In this document: in pieces, positions 1-5,689 of the stretch | How the letters are laid out: every line of letters begins with the position of its first letter | Position numbering within the stretch: position 1 is the stretch's first letter | Origin: Anaerolineae bacterium | GTDB lineage: Bacteria; Chloroflexota; Anaerolineae; Aggregatilineales; Phototrophicaceae | Direction of reading: 5' to 3' | Assembly: GCA_020848855.1 (NCBI GenBank) | Contig: JADLHH010000537.1 | Location: 1 to 6,494 of the forward strand | Length of the DNA stretch: 6,494 nt | Notes under the pieces: model-generated | Database searches by the model: none | Told to the model about the DNA's origin: nothing | The model's input: only the letters and a program-made list of their open reading frames with translations | Position numbers and translations under genes: made by a program

Positions 1-46
1 CCCAACCAGCCTGATCGTGTATGCCATAAGTCGTCCCTTTACTCAC
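1..46 (-). CDS. 5' end of a further gene, cut by the window edge; frame ambiguous
   Basis: Two minus-strand starts compete here. A GTG at 46-44 opens a frame reading MSKGTTYGIHDQAGW up to the edge. An ATG at 27-25 opens another frame reading MAYTIRLVG and has the better ribosome binding site, an AAAGGGA six bases upstream. The GTG frame has a weaker site, but its YGIHD start resembles the beginning of TIM-barrel-like proteins I recall from Chloroflexota; that is a memory-based impression, not a match I can show. Only one of the two can be the main product. The gene lies downstream of the biotin carrier gene and of a repeat-filled gap, so it may have its own promoter. No function can be assigned from so few residues. 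Confidence 0.35.
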   Translation of the reverse strand, partial: MSKGTTYGIHDQAGW

Positions 47-61
47 AACCCGATCAAGAAG

Positions 62-85
62 AGTGCTGAGCGATGAGTGCCGAGT
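62..85 (+). repeat. Heptamer repeat arm, pairs with 142-165
   Basis: Read on the plus strand this is AGTGCTG, AGCGATG, AGTGCCG and then AGT, which makes three degenerate heptamer units. It is the reverse complement of 142-165 with 22 of 24 positions matching, so the two arms could fold across a 56-base loop. The loop is too long, and the following T run too weak, to call a rho-independent terminator. Confidence 0.75.
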
Positions 86-134
86 AAGAACCAGACCTTT
101 TCAGAGACGAGTGCATCCAAAGGAATAGTTTTTG

Positions 135-165
135 ACTCAGCACTCGGCACTCAGCACTCAGCACT
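135..165 (-). repeat. Tandem heptamer repeat (AGTGCTG x4) overlapping the end of the BCCP gene
   Basis: On the minus strand this reads AGTGCTG, AGTGCTG, AGTGCCG, AGTGCTG and then AGT: four tandem heptamers, three identical and one with a single change. It resembles the short tandemly repeated heptamers known between genes in cyanobacteria and, in my recollection, in Chloroflexota. It supplies the last four residues (SAEC) and the TGA stop of the upstream coding sequence. An inverted, more degenerate copy lies at 62-85. Confidence 0.85.
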
Positions 166-642
166 GTTTTGATCCATTTCCACCAGCCGCTGACCCCGAT
201 CCACGACGTCGCCCGGCTGCACCAGCACCCGCCTCACCTGTCCGTCGGCGGGCGCGCTGATGCGAATCTCCATCTTCATCGCTTCCAGCAGCAGCAGCGC
301 CTGCCCGCTGGCGACCGTGTCGCCCGCCGCGACGAAGACTTCGCGCACCTGCCCCGGCATCTGCGCCGTCAGGTCGCCGCCGCCCACCCCGGTTGCCCGC
401 CTGCGCCCGGCAGCGGGCACGTTCAGCGTGTACGCTTGCCCATCGATGCCGACGAAGCGTTCGCTGCCCCGCGCGGCGGCGTACACCCGAATCTGCCTGC
501 CGTCGAATGCCAGCAGCCAGCCCCCCTCGACCGGCGTCGCCCGCACCGTATAATCGCGCTCGCCCACGCTGGCGCGGAACATCCCGTCGCCCAGCGGCTG
601 CAGGCTGACGCTGTACGTCGCCCCGCCGGACTCGTAGATCAT
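151..642 (-). CDS. Biotin carboxyl carrier protein with BT-like N-terminal domain (acyl-CoA carboxylase)
   Basis: This 163-residue protein should carry the biotin of a cytoplasmic acyl-CoA carboxylase, moving CO2 from the biotin carboxylase to a carboxyltransferase. Residues 94-157 form a biotinyl/lipoyl domain: MPG near 95-97 and the biotinylation motif EAMKMEI at 120-126, with K123 as the biotinylated lysine. Residues 1-75 are beta-rich and Tyr/Gly-patterned, like the BT domain between the BC and BCCP domains of methylcrotonyl-/propionyl-CoA carboxylase alpha chains. I chose ATG 642 over the longer upstream frame because those codons are Arg-rich antisense-like sequence overlapping the previous gene, because GAGGAA lies eight bases before ATG 642, and because this ATG overlaps the previous stop as ATGA. 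The usual carrier ending is at about D157. The terminal SAEC and stop come from a heptamer repeat. It is probably co-translated with the two upstream genes. Confidence 0.9.
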   Translation of the reverse strand: MIYESGGATYSVSLQPLGDGMFRASVGERDYTVRATPVEGGWLLAFDGRQIRVYAAARGSERFVGIDGQAYTLNVPAAGRRRATGVGGGDLTAQMPGQVREVFVAAGDTVASGQALLLLEAMKMEIRISAPADGQVRRVLVQPGDVVDRGQRLVEMDQNSAEC

Positions 643-1247
643 CCCGCTGCTTCCTCGCAGGTGGACAGGTCGGCGGACAGCCGCCCGGCGTATTCCGCCT
701 GCTGCGCTGGCTGTGACGCCGGGAAGGTCAGCATGATATCGGCGACGCGCGTTGGCGAAAGCTGTTTCACCCAGTACATGACGTGGTAATCGCTGCCGTT
801 GGCGACCGCGTCGAACTCGAACAGCCGCGCGTCGTCGGCGGCGCATTGGGCGGCCAGCGCGTAGGACTCGTAGTTGGAAAAGATAACTTCAAACCCAGCC
901 TCGTCGTAGTACTGCTTGACCTGCTGCTGGGTGATGCCGCAGTCGTAGTGCAGCACCTCAATATAGGCGACCGCGCCGCTCAGGTCGGAGCGCCAGGTTC
1001 CGGTCGTGCGGGTGGCGTCACTGGTGATGCTCTGCGACCAGGTGGGCGCATCGAACGTATCGCCGACCAGCGCCAGCAGGTTCTCGATGTCCTGCTGCTC
1101 CGGGATCGACTCGCACGCGATTGCCTGCGTCGCCACCGGCGCGGCTTGCGCCGTCACCTCGATGGTCGGCGGCTCAACCTGCGTCTCGATGCCCATAAAC
1201 CCGAAGAACCCGAAGACTGCCAGCAGCAGCGTGATAATCAGGCACAT
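639..1247 (-). CDS. Membrane-anchored or secreted protein with four cysteines, unknown function
   Basis: I do not recognise this 202-residue protein. Residues 2-20 are a continuous hydrophobic segment without a clear lipobox or a charged n-region, so it is an uncleaved anchor or a poor signal peptide. Residues 21-44 are a Pro/Ala/Thr-rich spacer. The rest should lie outside the membrane, with cysteines at 45, 103, 135 and 197 that could form two disulfides. It contains a YYDEAGFEVIFSN stretch and a YHVMYWV strand, suggesting a small alpha/beta domain. The start is firm: AAGGAAGG lies six bases upstream inside the last codons of the biotin carboxylase gene, three bases separate the two genes, and the 3' end overlaps the BCCP start as ATGA. 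It shows no similarity to carboxylase domains, yet sits exactly between two halves of one. A role in carboxylase function is not implied by its sequence. Confidence 0.8.
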   Translation of the reverse strand: MCLIITLLLAVFGFFGFMGIETQVEPPTIEVTAQAAPVATQAIACESIPEQQDIENLLALVGDTFDAPTWSQSITSDATRTTGTWRSDLSGAVAYIEVLHYDCGITQQQVKQYYDEAGFEVIFSNYESYALAAQCAADDARLFEFDAVANGSDYHVMYWVKQLSPTRVADIMLTFPASQPAQQAEYAGRLSADLSTCEEAAG

Positions 1248-1250
1248 CGC

Positions 1251-2735
1251 TTACCTTCCTTGTCCTATGCGGAAATTGTCGCCCCGCGACCAGGGATCGT
1301 CGGTTTGCGCAGCGCTCACCGGCGCGACCGCGCTTTCCAGCAGCGCCGCCGCGATCAGCGCGGCATCCGGCGGTGATGAATCCGGCGGGACGAGTTCGGC
1401 GGCGTGCCGCTCGATGAAACCGGTATCGACTTCGCCCGCCACAAATGCCGGGTGGTTGATCAGCGCCCGCAGGAAGCCGAGATTGGTCGTCGTGCCGAGG
1501 ATCATCGTGTCGCGCAGCGCCGCGTCCATCCGCTGGATCGCGCTGGGGCGGTCGCGGTCATAGGCGATAATCTTGGCGATCAGCGGATCGTAGTGGATCG
1601 GGATCGTGTCGCCGGACTTGATCCCCGAATCGACGCGCACGCCGACCCCTTCCGGCGCGTGAAAATGCAGCACGTCGCCGACCGCCGGCAGGAAGCCGCC
1701 GCGTGGGTCTTCGGCGTACACCCGGCATTCGATGGCGTGCCCGCGCCGGCTCACTTCGTCCTGCGTGAACGGCAGCGGCTCGCCTGCCGCGATGGCGAAC
1801 TGCAGCTTGACCAGATCGAGTCCTGTGACATATTCTGTCACAGGGTGCTCAACCTGTAAGCGTGTATTCATCTCCAGAAAATAGAATTCGCCGTCCGGCG
1901 CGGCGATGAATTCGACCGTCCCGGCGTTCACGTAGCCGACCGCCTGTGCCGCTGCTACGCCCGCCGCGCCCATCCGCGCCCGTAGCGCCGCTTCCAGGAG
2001 CGGCGACGGCGATTCTTCGATCACCTTCTGGTGACGGCGCTGGGCGCTGCATTCCCGCTCGAACAGGTGAACGGTGTGCCCGAAGCGGTCGGCGATCACC
2101 TGAATTTCGACGTGCCGCGCCCGCTCGACGAAGCGCTCCAGAAACACGCGCGAGTCGTTGAAGGCGTGCTGCGCCTCGCGCCGCGCCGCCTGCAGCGCGT
2201 CCGGCAGATCGGCGGGGTCGGTCACGACGCGGATACCTTTGCCGCCGCCGCCGCCCGCCGCCTTGACCATCACCGGGTAGCCGATGCGCTCCGCCGCGTC
2301 CAGAAACGCTTGCTCGTCGCCGTCGCCCTGATACCCCGGCGCGAGCGGCACGCCCGCCGTCTGCATCAGCGCCCGCGCTTCGGTCTTGACGCCCATCCGC
2401 CGGATCGCTTCCGGCGGCGGACCGACCCACACCAGCCCGGCGTCGATCACGGCCTGCGCGAACGCTTCCGATTCGGACAGGAAACCGTAGCCGGGGTGGA
2501 CGCAGTCGCAGCCCGCCGTCCGCGCTGCCGCGATCAGTTTGTCGATGTTGAGGTAGCTCTCCGCCGGGTTTGCCGCGCCGATGGCGTGCGCTTCGTCGGC
2601 GATCTGCGCGTGCATCGCGCCCGCGTCCGCGTCGGAATACACCGCCGCCGCGCCGATGCCCAGTTCGCGGCAGGCGCGCATGATGCGCACGGCGATCTCG
2701 CCCCGGTTGGCGATCAGGCACTTGGTCAGCTTCAT
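1251..2735 (-). CDS. accC: Biotin carboxylase subunit of an acyl-CoA carboxylase
   Basis: This 494-residue enzyme uses ATP and bicarbonate to carboxylate biotin on a carrier protein, the first half-reaction of acetyl-, propionyl- or methylcrotonyl-CoA carboxylase, in the cytoplasm. The N-terminal domain begins KCLIANRGEIAVRI (residues 5-18). The ATP-grasp glycine loop KAAGGGGGKG is at 158-167, ECSAQRRHQKVIEE at 228-241, the catalytic FLEMNTRLQVEHPVTE at 286-301, and RGHAIECRVYAEDP at 331-344 starts the C-terminal domain. It is longer than E. coli AccC (449). The extra tail ends DDPWSRGDNFRIGQGR, like the linker that leads into the BT domain in single-chain alpha subunits. ATG 2735 fits the family start; its ribosome site is weak and an in-frame stop lies shortly upstream. 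The symbol names the domain family. The substrate is uncertain, since no carboxyltransferase gene is in view. Confidence 0.96.
   Translation of the reverse strand: MKLTKCLIANRGEIAVRIMRACRELGIGAAAVYSDADAGAMHAQIADEAHAIGAANPAESYLNIDKLIAAARTAGCDCVHPGYGFLSESEAFAQAVIDAGLVWVGPPPEAIRRMGVKTEARALMQTAGVPLAPGYQGDGDEQAFLDAAERIGYPVMVKAAGGGGGKGIRVVTDPADLPDALQAARREAQHAFNDSRVFLERFVERARHVEIQVIADRFGHTVHLFERECSAQRRHQKVIEESPSPLLEAALRARMGAAGVAAAQAVGYVNAGTVEFIAAPDGEFYFLEMNTRLQVEHPVTEYVTGLDLVKLQFAIAAGEPLPFTQDEVSRRGHAIECRVYAEDPRGGFLPAVGDVLHFHAPEGVGVRVDSGIKSGDTIPIHYDPLIAKIIAYDRDRPSAIQRMDAALRDTMILGTTTNLGFLRALINHPAFVAGEVDTGFIERHAAELVPPDSSPPDAALIAAALLESAVAPVSAAQTDDPWSRGDNFRIGQGR
1254..1261 (-). promoter_or_regulatory. 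Ribosome binding site for the membrane-anchored protein gene
   Basis: AAGGAAGG on the minus strand, six bases before ATG 1247. It lies in the last codons of the biotin carboxylase gene (Gly-Arg-stop is gga-agg-taa), tying translation of the two genes together. Confidence 0.7.
1822..1844. repeat. 9-bp perfect inverted repeat inside accC
   Basis: CCTGTGACA (1822-1830) and TGTCACAGG (1836-1844) are perfect reverse complements separated by TATTC. The element lies in the codons for PVTEYVTG of the biotin carboxylase. The symmetry follows partly from coding Pro-Val-Thr and Val-Thr-Gly on either side of Glu-Tyr, so a role as an operator or hairpin is unproven. Confidence 0.5.
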
Positions 2736-2859
2736 TTCACCGCATCGTTCATGTCACATCCTCGTGACGGGCATTGTAGGGGCGCGACATGTCGCGCCCT
2801 CACCGTCATTAGACGATCCTTGACTCCATTATGCCCTGTTTCGGCTCTGTTTGCCGGGC
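2736..2859 (-). other. Intergenic gap between the DUF983 and accC genes, possible promoter region
   Basis: This 124-base gap separates the protease/DUF983 block from the carboxylase block. It holds a 20-bp palindrome (2780-2799). On the minus strand a CATAAT hexamer at 2833-2828 matches five of six bases of a -10 box, but I see no convincing -35 box upstream. No T-run terminator follows the DUF983 stop. A very short frame ending AAATGA overlaps the accC start, but I do not regard it as a gene. Whether accC has its own promoter here is an inference from the gap size. Confidence 0.3.
2776..2800. repeat. GTAGGGGCG-type palindromic repeat, copy 1 (intergenic)
   Basis: The core GGGCGCGACATGTCGCGCCC (2780-2799) is a perfect 20-bp palindrome preceded by GTAGG. 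It shares the layout GTAGGGGCG..GACATG..CGCCC with 5632-5658, in the same orientation. Such short palindromes scattered between genes are typical of REP-like non-autonomous repeats. It lies 41 bases upstream of the accC start and could fold in the leader RNA. Confidence 0.8.
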
Positions 2860-3276
2860 TTACGGCTGATGCGCGTTGTCGGGGCGCTGGTATTCGCGTT
2901 CGTCGTCCGGGTCGGCATACACGCCGCCGGTCAGGTACGACGTGCCGATCCACAGCGAGCGGGCGTGCCGGTAGAACAGGGCGATGAACACGATGTTGAA
3001 CACGATCCAGAATGTCAGGTGAGGGATGAACGGCGGCTCGAACAGCGCGTTGACGGTGAAAAAGCCGCCCATCGTCAGCAGTTCCGCCGCCACCAGATTG
3101 AAATACATGCCGCCGACCGATTCGCCGGATTCACGCTCGAAGCGGACGCCGCAGTACGGGCAGGTCTTGTTCATGGCGAACAAGCCGGTGAAGATGCGTC
3201 CCTGCCCGCAGTTGGGGCAGCGCAGACGAAACACCGTCCAGAAGACGTGCAGGCGATACGAGAGCGCTTTGTTCAT
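2860..3276 (-). CDS. DUF983-type zinc-ribbon membrane protein
   Basis: This 138-residue protein starts with a small zinc-ribbon-like unit: CPNCGQGRIF with C20 and C23, then CPYCGVRFER with C39 and C42, a pattern typical of DUF983 proteins. Two hydrophobic segments follow at about 58-78 and 86-103, then a short charged tail rich in D, E, R and Q. The family has no settled biochemical role. I take ATG 3276 rather than the longer upstream frame because residues before it are Ala/His/Arg-rich antisense-like sequence inside the protease gene, and because this ATG overlaps the protease stop as ATGA. It lacks a good ribosome site of its own, which fits re-initiation by ribosomes finishing the protease gene. 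That coupling suggests the two membrane proteins are made in fixed ratio. Confidence 0.82.
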   Translation of the reverse strand: MNKALSYRLHVFWTVFRLRCPNCGQGRIFTGLFAMNKTCPYCGVRFERESGESVGGMYFNLVAAELLTMGGFFTVNALFEPPFIPHLTFWIVFNIVFIALFYRHARSLWIGTSYLTGGVYADPDDEREYQRPDNAHQP

Positions 3277-4583
3277 CGGCGTCGCAGGGTATACAGGGTT
3301 AACAGGGTAGCGGCAGCCGGCAGCCAGATGGTGCTGCCCGGTATGATGGTCGGCGCGTCCGTGACCTGCGTGAACGGGATCGGCACGAAGGTGATCACGA
3401 ACACGATCAGTCCCAGCACGGCGATTGCCTTGCGCCGGATGTCCATCGGCGTGATCATGTCCAGCGGCGTCGCATAGATTCGCCCGAACAGCAGCAGCAA
3501 CAGCAGCCACAGCAGCCACATGTCGCCGCCGGCGAAGACCAGCACGATCAAGCCGCCGATCAGCGGATAATACAGCAGCCGGGCGCGGCTGCCGATCAGC
3601 GAATACAGAATATGCCCGCCGTCCAACTGCCCCAGCGGGACGAGGTTGAGCGCTGTCACCAGCAGCCCCGTCCAGCCGGCTTGCGCCAGTTGGTTCAGGT
3701 AGACATCATACGTGCCGTCCGGCAGGAAACGCCCGAACGCCAGAATTTTCATGAAGGCGTACAGCAGCGAGTTGCCTTCCATCATTCCGCCGGGGTAGAT
3801 CACGTCGACGGTCGCCGTTTTCAGCCCGATGAACAGGATCGGCAGCGCGAACACCAACCCGGCGAGCGGACCCGCCGCGCCCACGTCGAGCAGCACCTTG
3901 CGGTTGCGTATCGGCTCGCGCAGTTGGATGAACGCCCCGAATGTTCCGATCAGGCTGATGAACGGCGCGGGAATGAAATACGGCAGGGTCACTGCCAGCT
4001 TATGATGCCGCGCCGCGAAATAGTTCCCCAGTTCGTGCGCGCCGAGGATCAGCAGAATGGCGATGGCATAGGGCAGCCCGCGCCACATTTCCGCCGGGAA
4101 GTTGTCGATCATTGCCTGTCCCAGCGCCGCGTCGCTGGCATAAACCTCGTTGATGGCGAGTTCCGTGCCCACCAGCAGCACGCTCAGGAACGTGATGCCG
4201 AACAGCAGGGCGTTCGGCCACCAGGGGCGCGGCTTTGGGCGGACACGCCCCATGAGGATATGGACGACGTGCCTGCCTTCGTTTTCGCGGAACAGCGCCA
4301 GATAGTTACCGGGTTCAAGCAGCCGGTCAAGCTGGTCGTATGCTGTTTCCGACTCCAGCAGCAGCCTGCCTTCGAAGGTGGCGACCAGCCGGCTGTCCTG
4401 CCCGACGATCAGCAGGCTGTCCCGGTTGAGCTTGTTGTCGTCCTCGAATGTCTCGCGCTCGATTGAAAGCACGGACACCACCATGTCGCGCAGTTCGGTG
4501 CGCTGTTCGTCTTCCGGCGAATAGCGCGCCGACGACCGCAGCGCCGGGCGGTCTTCGATGGAAGAAGCCGTTTCGTTCAGCAT
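3273..4583 (-). CDS. M50 site-2-type intramembrane protease, EGY-like, with altered HExxH motif
   Basis: This 436-residue protein belongs to the membrane zinc protease family M50 that cuts substrates within the membrane. Residues 25-115 form a soluble N-terminal domain, followed by about eight hydrophobic segments from 122 on. The first catalytic segment reads LILGAHELGNYFAARHH (178-194): H183 and E184 are present, but the second zinc histidine expected at 187 is Asn. The PYFIPAPF stretch at 201-208 and NLVPLGQLDGG at 313-323, with the ligand D321, are as in EGY-like members. GGAG lies eight bases before ATG 4583. The gap to the upstream lipoprotein gene is 59 bases with no visible terminator. 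The 3' end overlaps the DUF983 gene by ATGA. Fold assignment is firm; proteolytic activity is doubtful because of N187. Confidence 0.9.
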   Translation of the reverse strand: MLNETASSIEDRPALRSSARYSPEDEQRTELRDMVVSVLSIERETFEDDNKLNRDSLLIVGQDSRLVATFEGRLLLESETAYDQLDRLLEPGNYLALFRENEGRHVVHILMGRVRPKPRPWWPNALLFGITFLSVLLVGTELAINEVYASDAALGQAMIDNFPAEMWRGLPYAIAILLILGAHELGNYFAARHHKLAVTLPYFIPAPFISLIGTFGAFIQLREPIRNRKVLLDVGAAGPLAGLVFALPILFIGLKTATVDVIYPGGMMEGNSLLYAFMKILAFGRFLPDGTYDVYLNQLAQAGWTGLLVTALNLVPLGQLDGGHILYSLIGSRARLLYYPLIGGLIVLVFAGGDMWLLWLLLLLLFGRIYATPLDMITPMDIRRKAIAVLGLIVFVITFVPIPFTQVTDAPTIIPGSTIWLPAAATLLTLYTLRRR

Positions 4584-4642
4584 TTACCAGTCTCCGCTTG
4601 CGCGTCGAGCGTTTTCCGATGGGTACGGATCATACATCGGCT

Positions 4643-5677
4643 TCATGAGGGCGATGTGATAATCTGCCACGCCGCGCCCTGCGGCAGCAGCTCCAGCACC
4701 GTGCTGTCGGCGCTGCTGATGTAGAGTGTCTGCGCGCCATCCGTGCTGACCGATGTCTGGATGAAGCCGGTGTAGCTGGCTTCCGGCTGAATGCCCAGAC
4801 CCAGCCGGTTGCGGATCGTGTCGTTGCCGCGCCACACGAACCCAAGACGGCGCAGCGGCTGATAGTAGCCCGGCGGCAGCGCCGCCGCGAAGCTGGGGTC
4901 GCTTTCGGGGTGGATCGCCGGATCGAAGCGGTTCTGAACCACCATCCATGCTGGAGCCAGCCCGTCGTTGAACAGGGCGTAAATCTGGTCGGTGCTGGCG
5001 ACGTACACCATTCGTCCGCGTTCGAACGGCTCCTCGATCAACTGGGTTTCCTCGGCGGGGCGCGGGCAGGTTTCGGGCGGCGGCTGGAAGAACCATGCAT
5101 CGGGGCAGGCGAGCGGGATCGACAGGTTCTGCTCGACAAACTGCGAGCCTTCGCCCACCTGCAGCACAAAATCGGCGGTTCCCCGGTCGCTGCGGTTGGT
5201 GGCAACCGGCAGGCTGCCGTCGGGACCGACGTTCCACACCCGGTTACGCACGCCGCGCACAAGCTGGTAGATAACGGCGTCACGCGCCCCGCGCGTAGAC
5301 CAGTAGAGCGTCACGGTGCTGCCCGGCGCAACTGCTGATGCATCGGACGTGAAGAATTCGATACGCGGCGCATTGGGGTTCAGCAGGCTGGTCGGCTGCG
5401 CGTCCACGGCTGTCACGGTGGGTCCGAACAGCGGCGTCGGCGATGGACCGCCCGTTGGCGTCGTCGGTGGGGAAGTGGGGGGTGTCGTCGGCGTCACGTC
5501 GCGCGCCGGGGTGCGCGTCGGCGCGCCGGTTGACGTGGGCGTGGTGGTCGGGCGCGCGGTCGGCACGACCTGCACGGCGGTCGCCCCACAGCCGGAGACC
5601 AGCAGGAGCAGTACAACTATCATCACGTAATGTAGGGGCGAGACATGCCTCGCCCCTATGGCTTTCCACAGACTCAC
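4643..5677 (-). CDS. Lipoprotein with Pro/Thr stalk, Ig-like domain and C-terminal surface domain
   Basis: This 344-residue protein should be lipid-anchored on the outer face of the membrane. Residues 17-29 are hydrophobic and end in the lipobox VSGC, with C30 as the lipidated residue. Residues 35-90 are a Pro/Thr-rich stalk. Residues 104-190 resemble an Ig-like beta domain (VTLYWST at 122-128). Residues 191-340 contain C191 and C204, FERGRMVYV, ALPPGYYQPLRRLGFVWR and a closing beta stretch, a pattern I recall in many Chloroflexota envelope proteins but cannot name. The start is GTG 5677: TAGGAG lies six bases upstream and overlaps the stop of the SH3b gene, nine bases separating the two genes. 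Residues 7-16 are encoded by a palindromic repeat. ATG 5623 (residue 19) is a possible alternative start giving 326 residues, but has no ribosome site. Ligand and role are unknown. Confidence 0.85.
   Translation of the reverse strand: MSLWKAIGARHVSPLHYVMIVVLLLLVSGCGATAVQVVPTARPTTTPTSTGAPTRTPARDVTPTTPPTSPPTTPTGGPSPTPLFGPTVTAVDAQPTSLLNPNAPRIEFFTSDASAVAPGSTVTLYWSTRGARDAVIYQLVRGVRNRVWNVGPDGSLPVATNRSDRGTADFVLQVGEGSQFVEQNLSIPLACPDAWFFQPPPETCPRPAEETQLIEEPFERGRMVYVASTDQIYALFNDGLAPAWMVVQNRFDPAIHPESDPSFAAALPPGYYQPLRRLGFVWRGNDTIRNRLGLGIQPEASYTGFIQTSVSTDGAQTLYISSADSTVLELLPQGAAWQIITSPS
5632..5658. repeat. GTAGGGGCG-type palindromic repeat, copy 2 (inside a coding sequence)
   Basis: TAGGGGCGAG (5633-5642) and CTCGCCCCTA (5649-5658) are perfect 10-bp inverted arms around the six-base loop ACATGC. 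It has the same layout and orientation as the copy at 2776-2800. On the minus strand it encodes residues 7-16 of the lipoprotein (IGARHVSPLH) without a stop, just before the hydrophobic core of the signal peptide. Confidence 0.85.
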
Positions 5678-5683
5678 TGTTCG

Positions 5684-5689
5684 CTCCTA
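5684..5689 (-). promoter_or_regulatory. Ribosome binding site that decides the lipoprotein start
   Basis: TAGGAG on the minus strand, six bases before GTG 5677. Its TAG is also the stop codon of the SH3b gene. Its position supports GTG 5677 over the ATG at 5623, which would otherwise be the natural start of the lipoprotein signal. Confidence 0.7.

Noticed and set aside
62..165. Rho-independent terminator or CRISPR-like array
   Set aside because: The loop is 56 bases with no strong T run after the stem, and the repeats are tandem heptamers without spacers.
643..846. N-terminal extension of the BCCP frame, 68 codons upstream of ATG 642
   Set aside because: It is Arg-rich, overlaps the preceding gene in another frame, and has no targeting or domain features. 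The ATGA junction at 642-639 is a better start.
783..1376. Plus-strand open frame (197 codons) opposite the four-Cys protein gene
   Set aside because: It is Arg/Gly/Leu-rich shadow sequence. The minus-strand frame has a signal segment, a strong ribosome site and operon-like junctions.
1824..1842. CRP-like site, TGTGA and TCACA halves
   Set aside because: The halves are nine bases apart instead of six, lie deep inside accC, and follow from coding PVTEYVTG.
2732..2809. Possible leader peptide ending MNDAVK, with its TGA overlapping the accC ATG
   Set aside because: Most of it is the translated palindrome and there is no good ribosome site. The overlap may be chance, although ribosome profiling could test it.
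2031..2987. Plus-strand open frame (318 codons) opposite accC
   Set aside because: It is Arg/Ala/His-rich without recognisable motifs, and lies across a strongly conserved biotin carboxylase and the following gap.
3277..3519. N-terminal extension of the DUF983 frame, 81 codons upstream of ATG 3276
   Set aside because: Ala/His/Arg-rich sequence overlapping the protease gene, not seen in the DUF983 pattern, which begins just before the first CPNC.
3612..4466. Long plus-strand open frame (284 codons) opposite the M50 protease gene
   Set aside because: It is His/Gln/Arg-rich with no domain or membrane pattern, the usual antisense shadow of a GC-rich gene. The minus strand here encodes a clear membrane protease.
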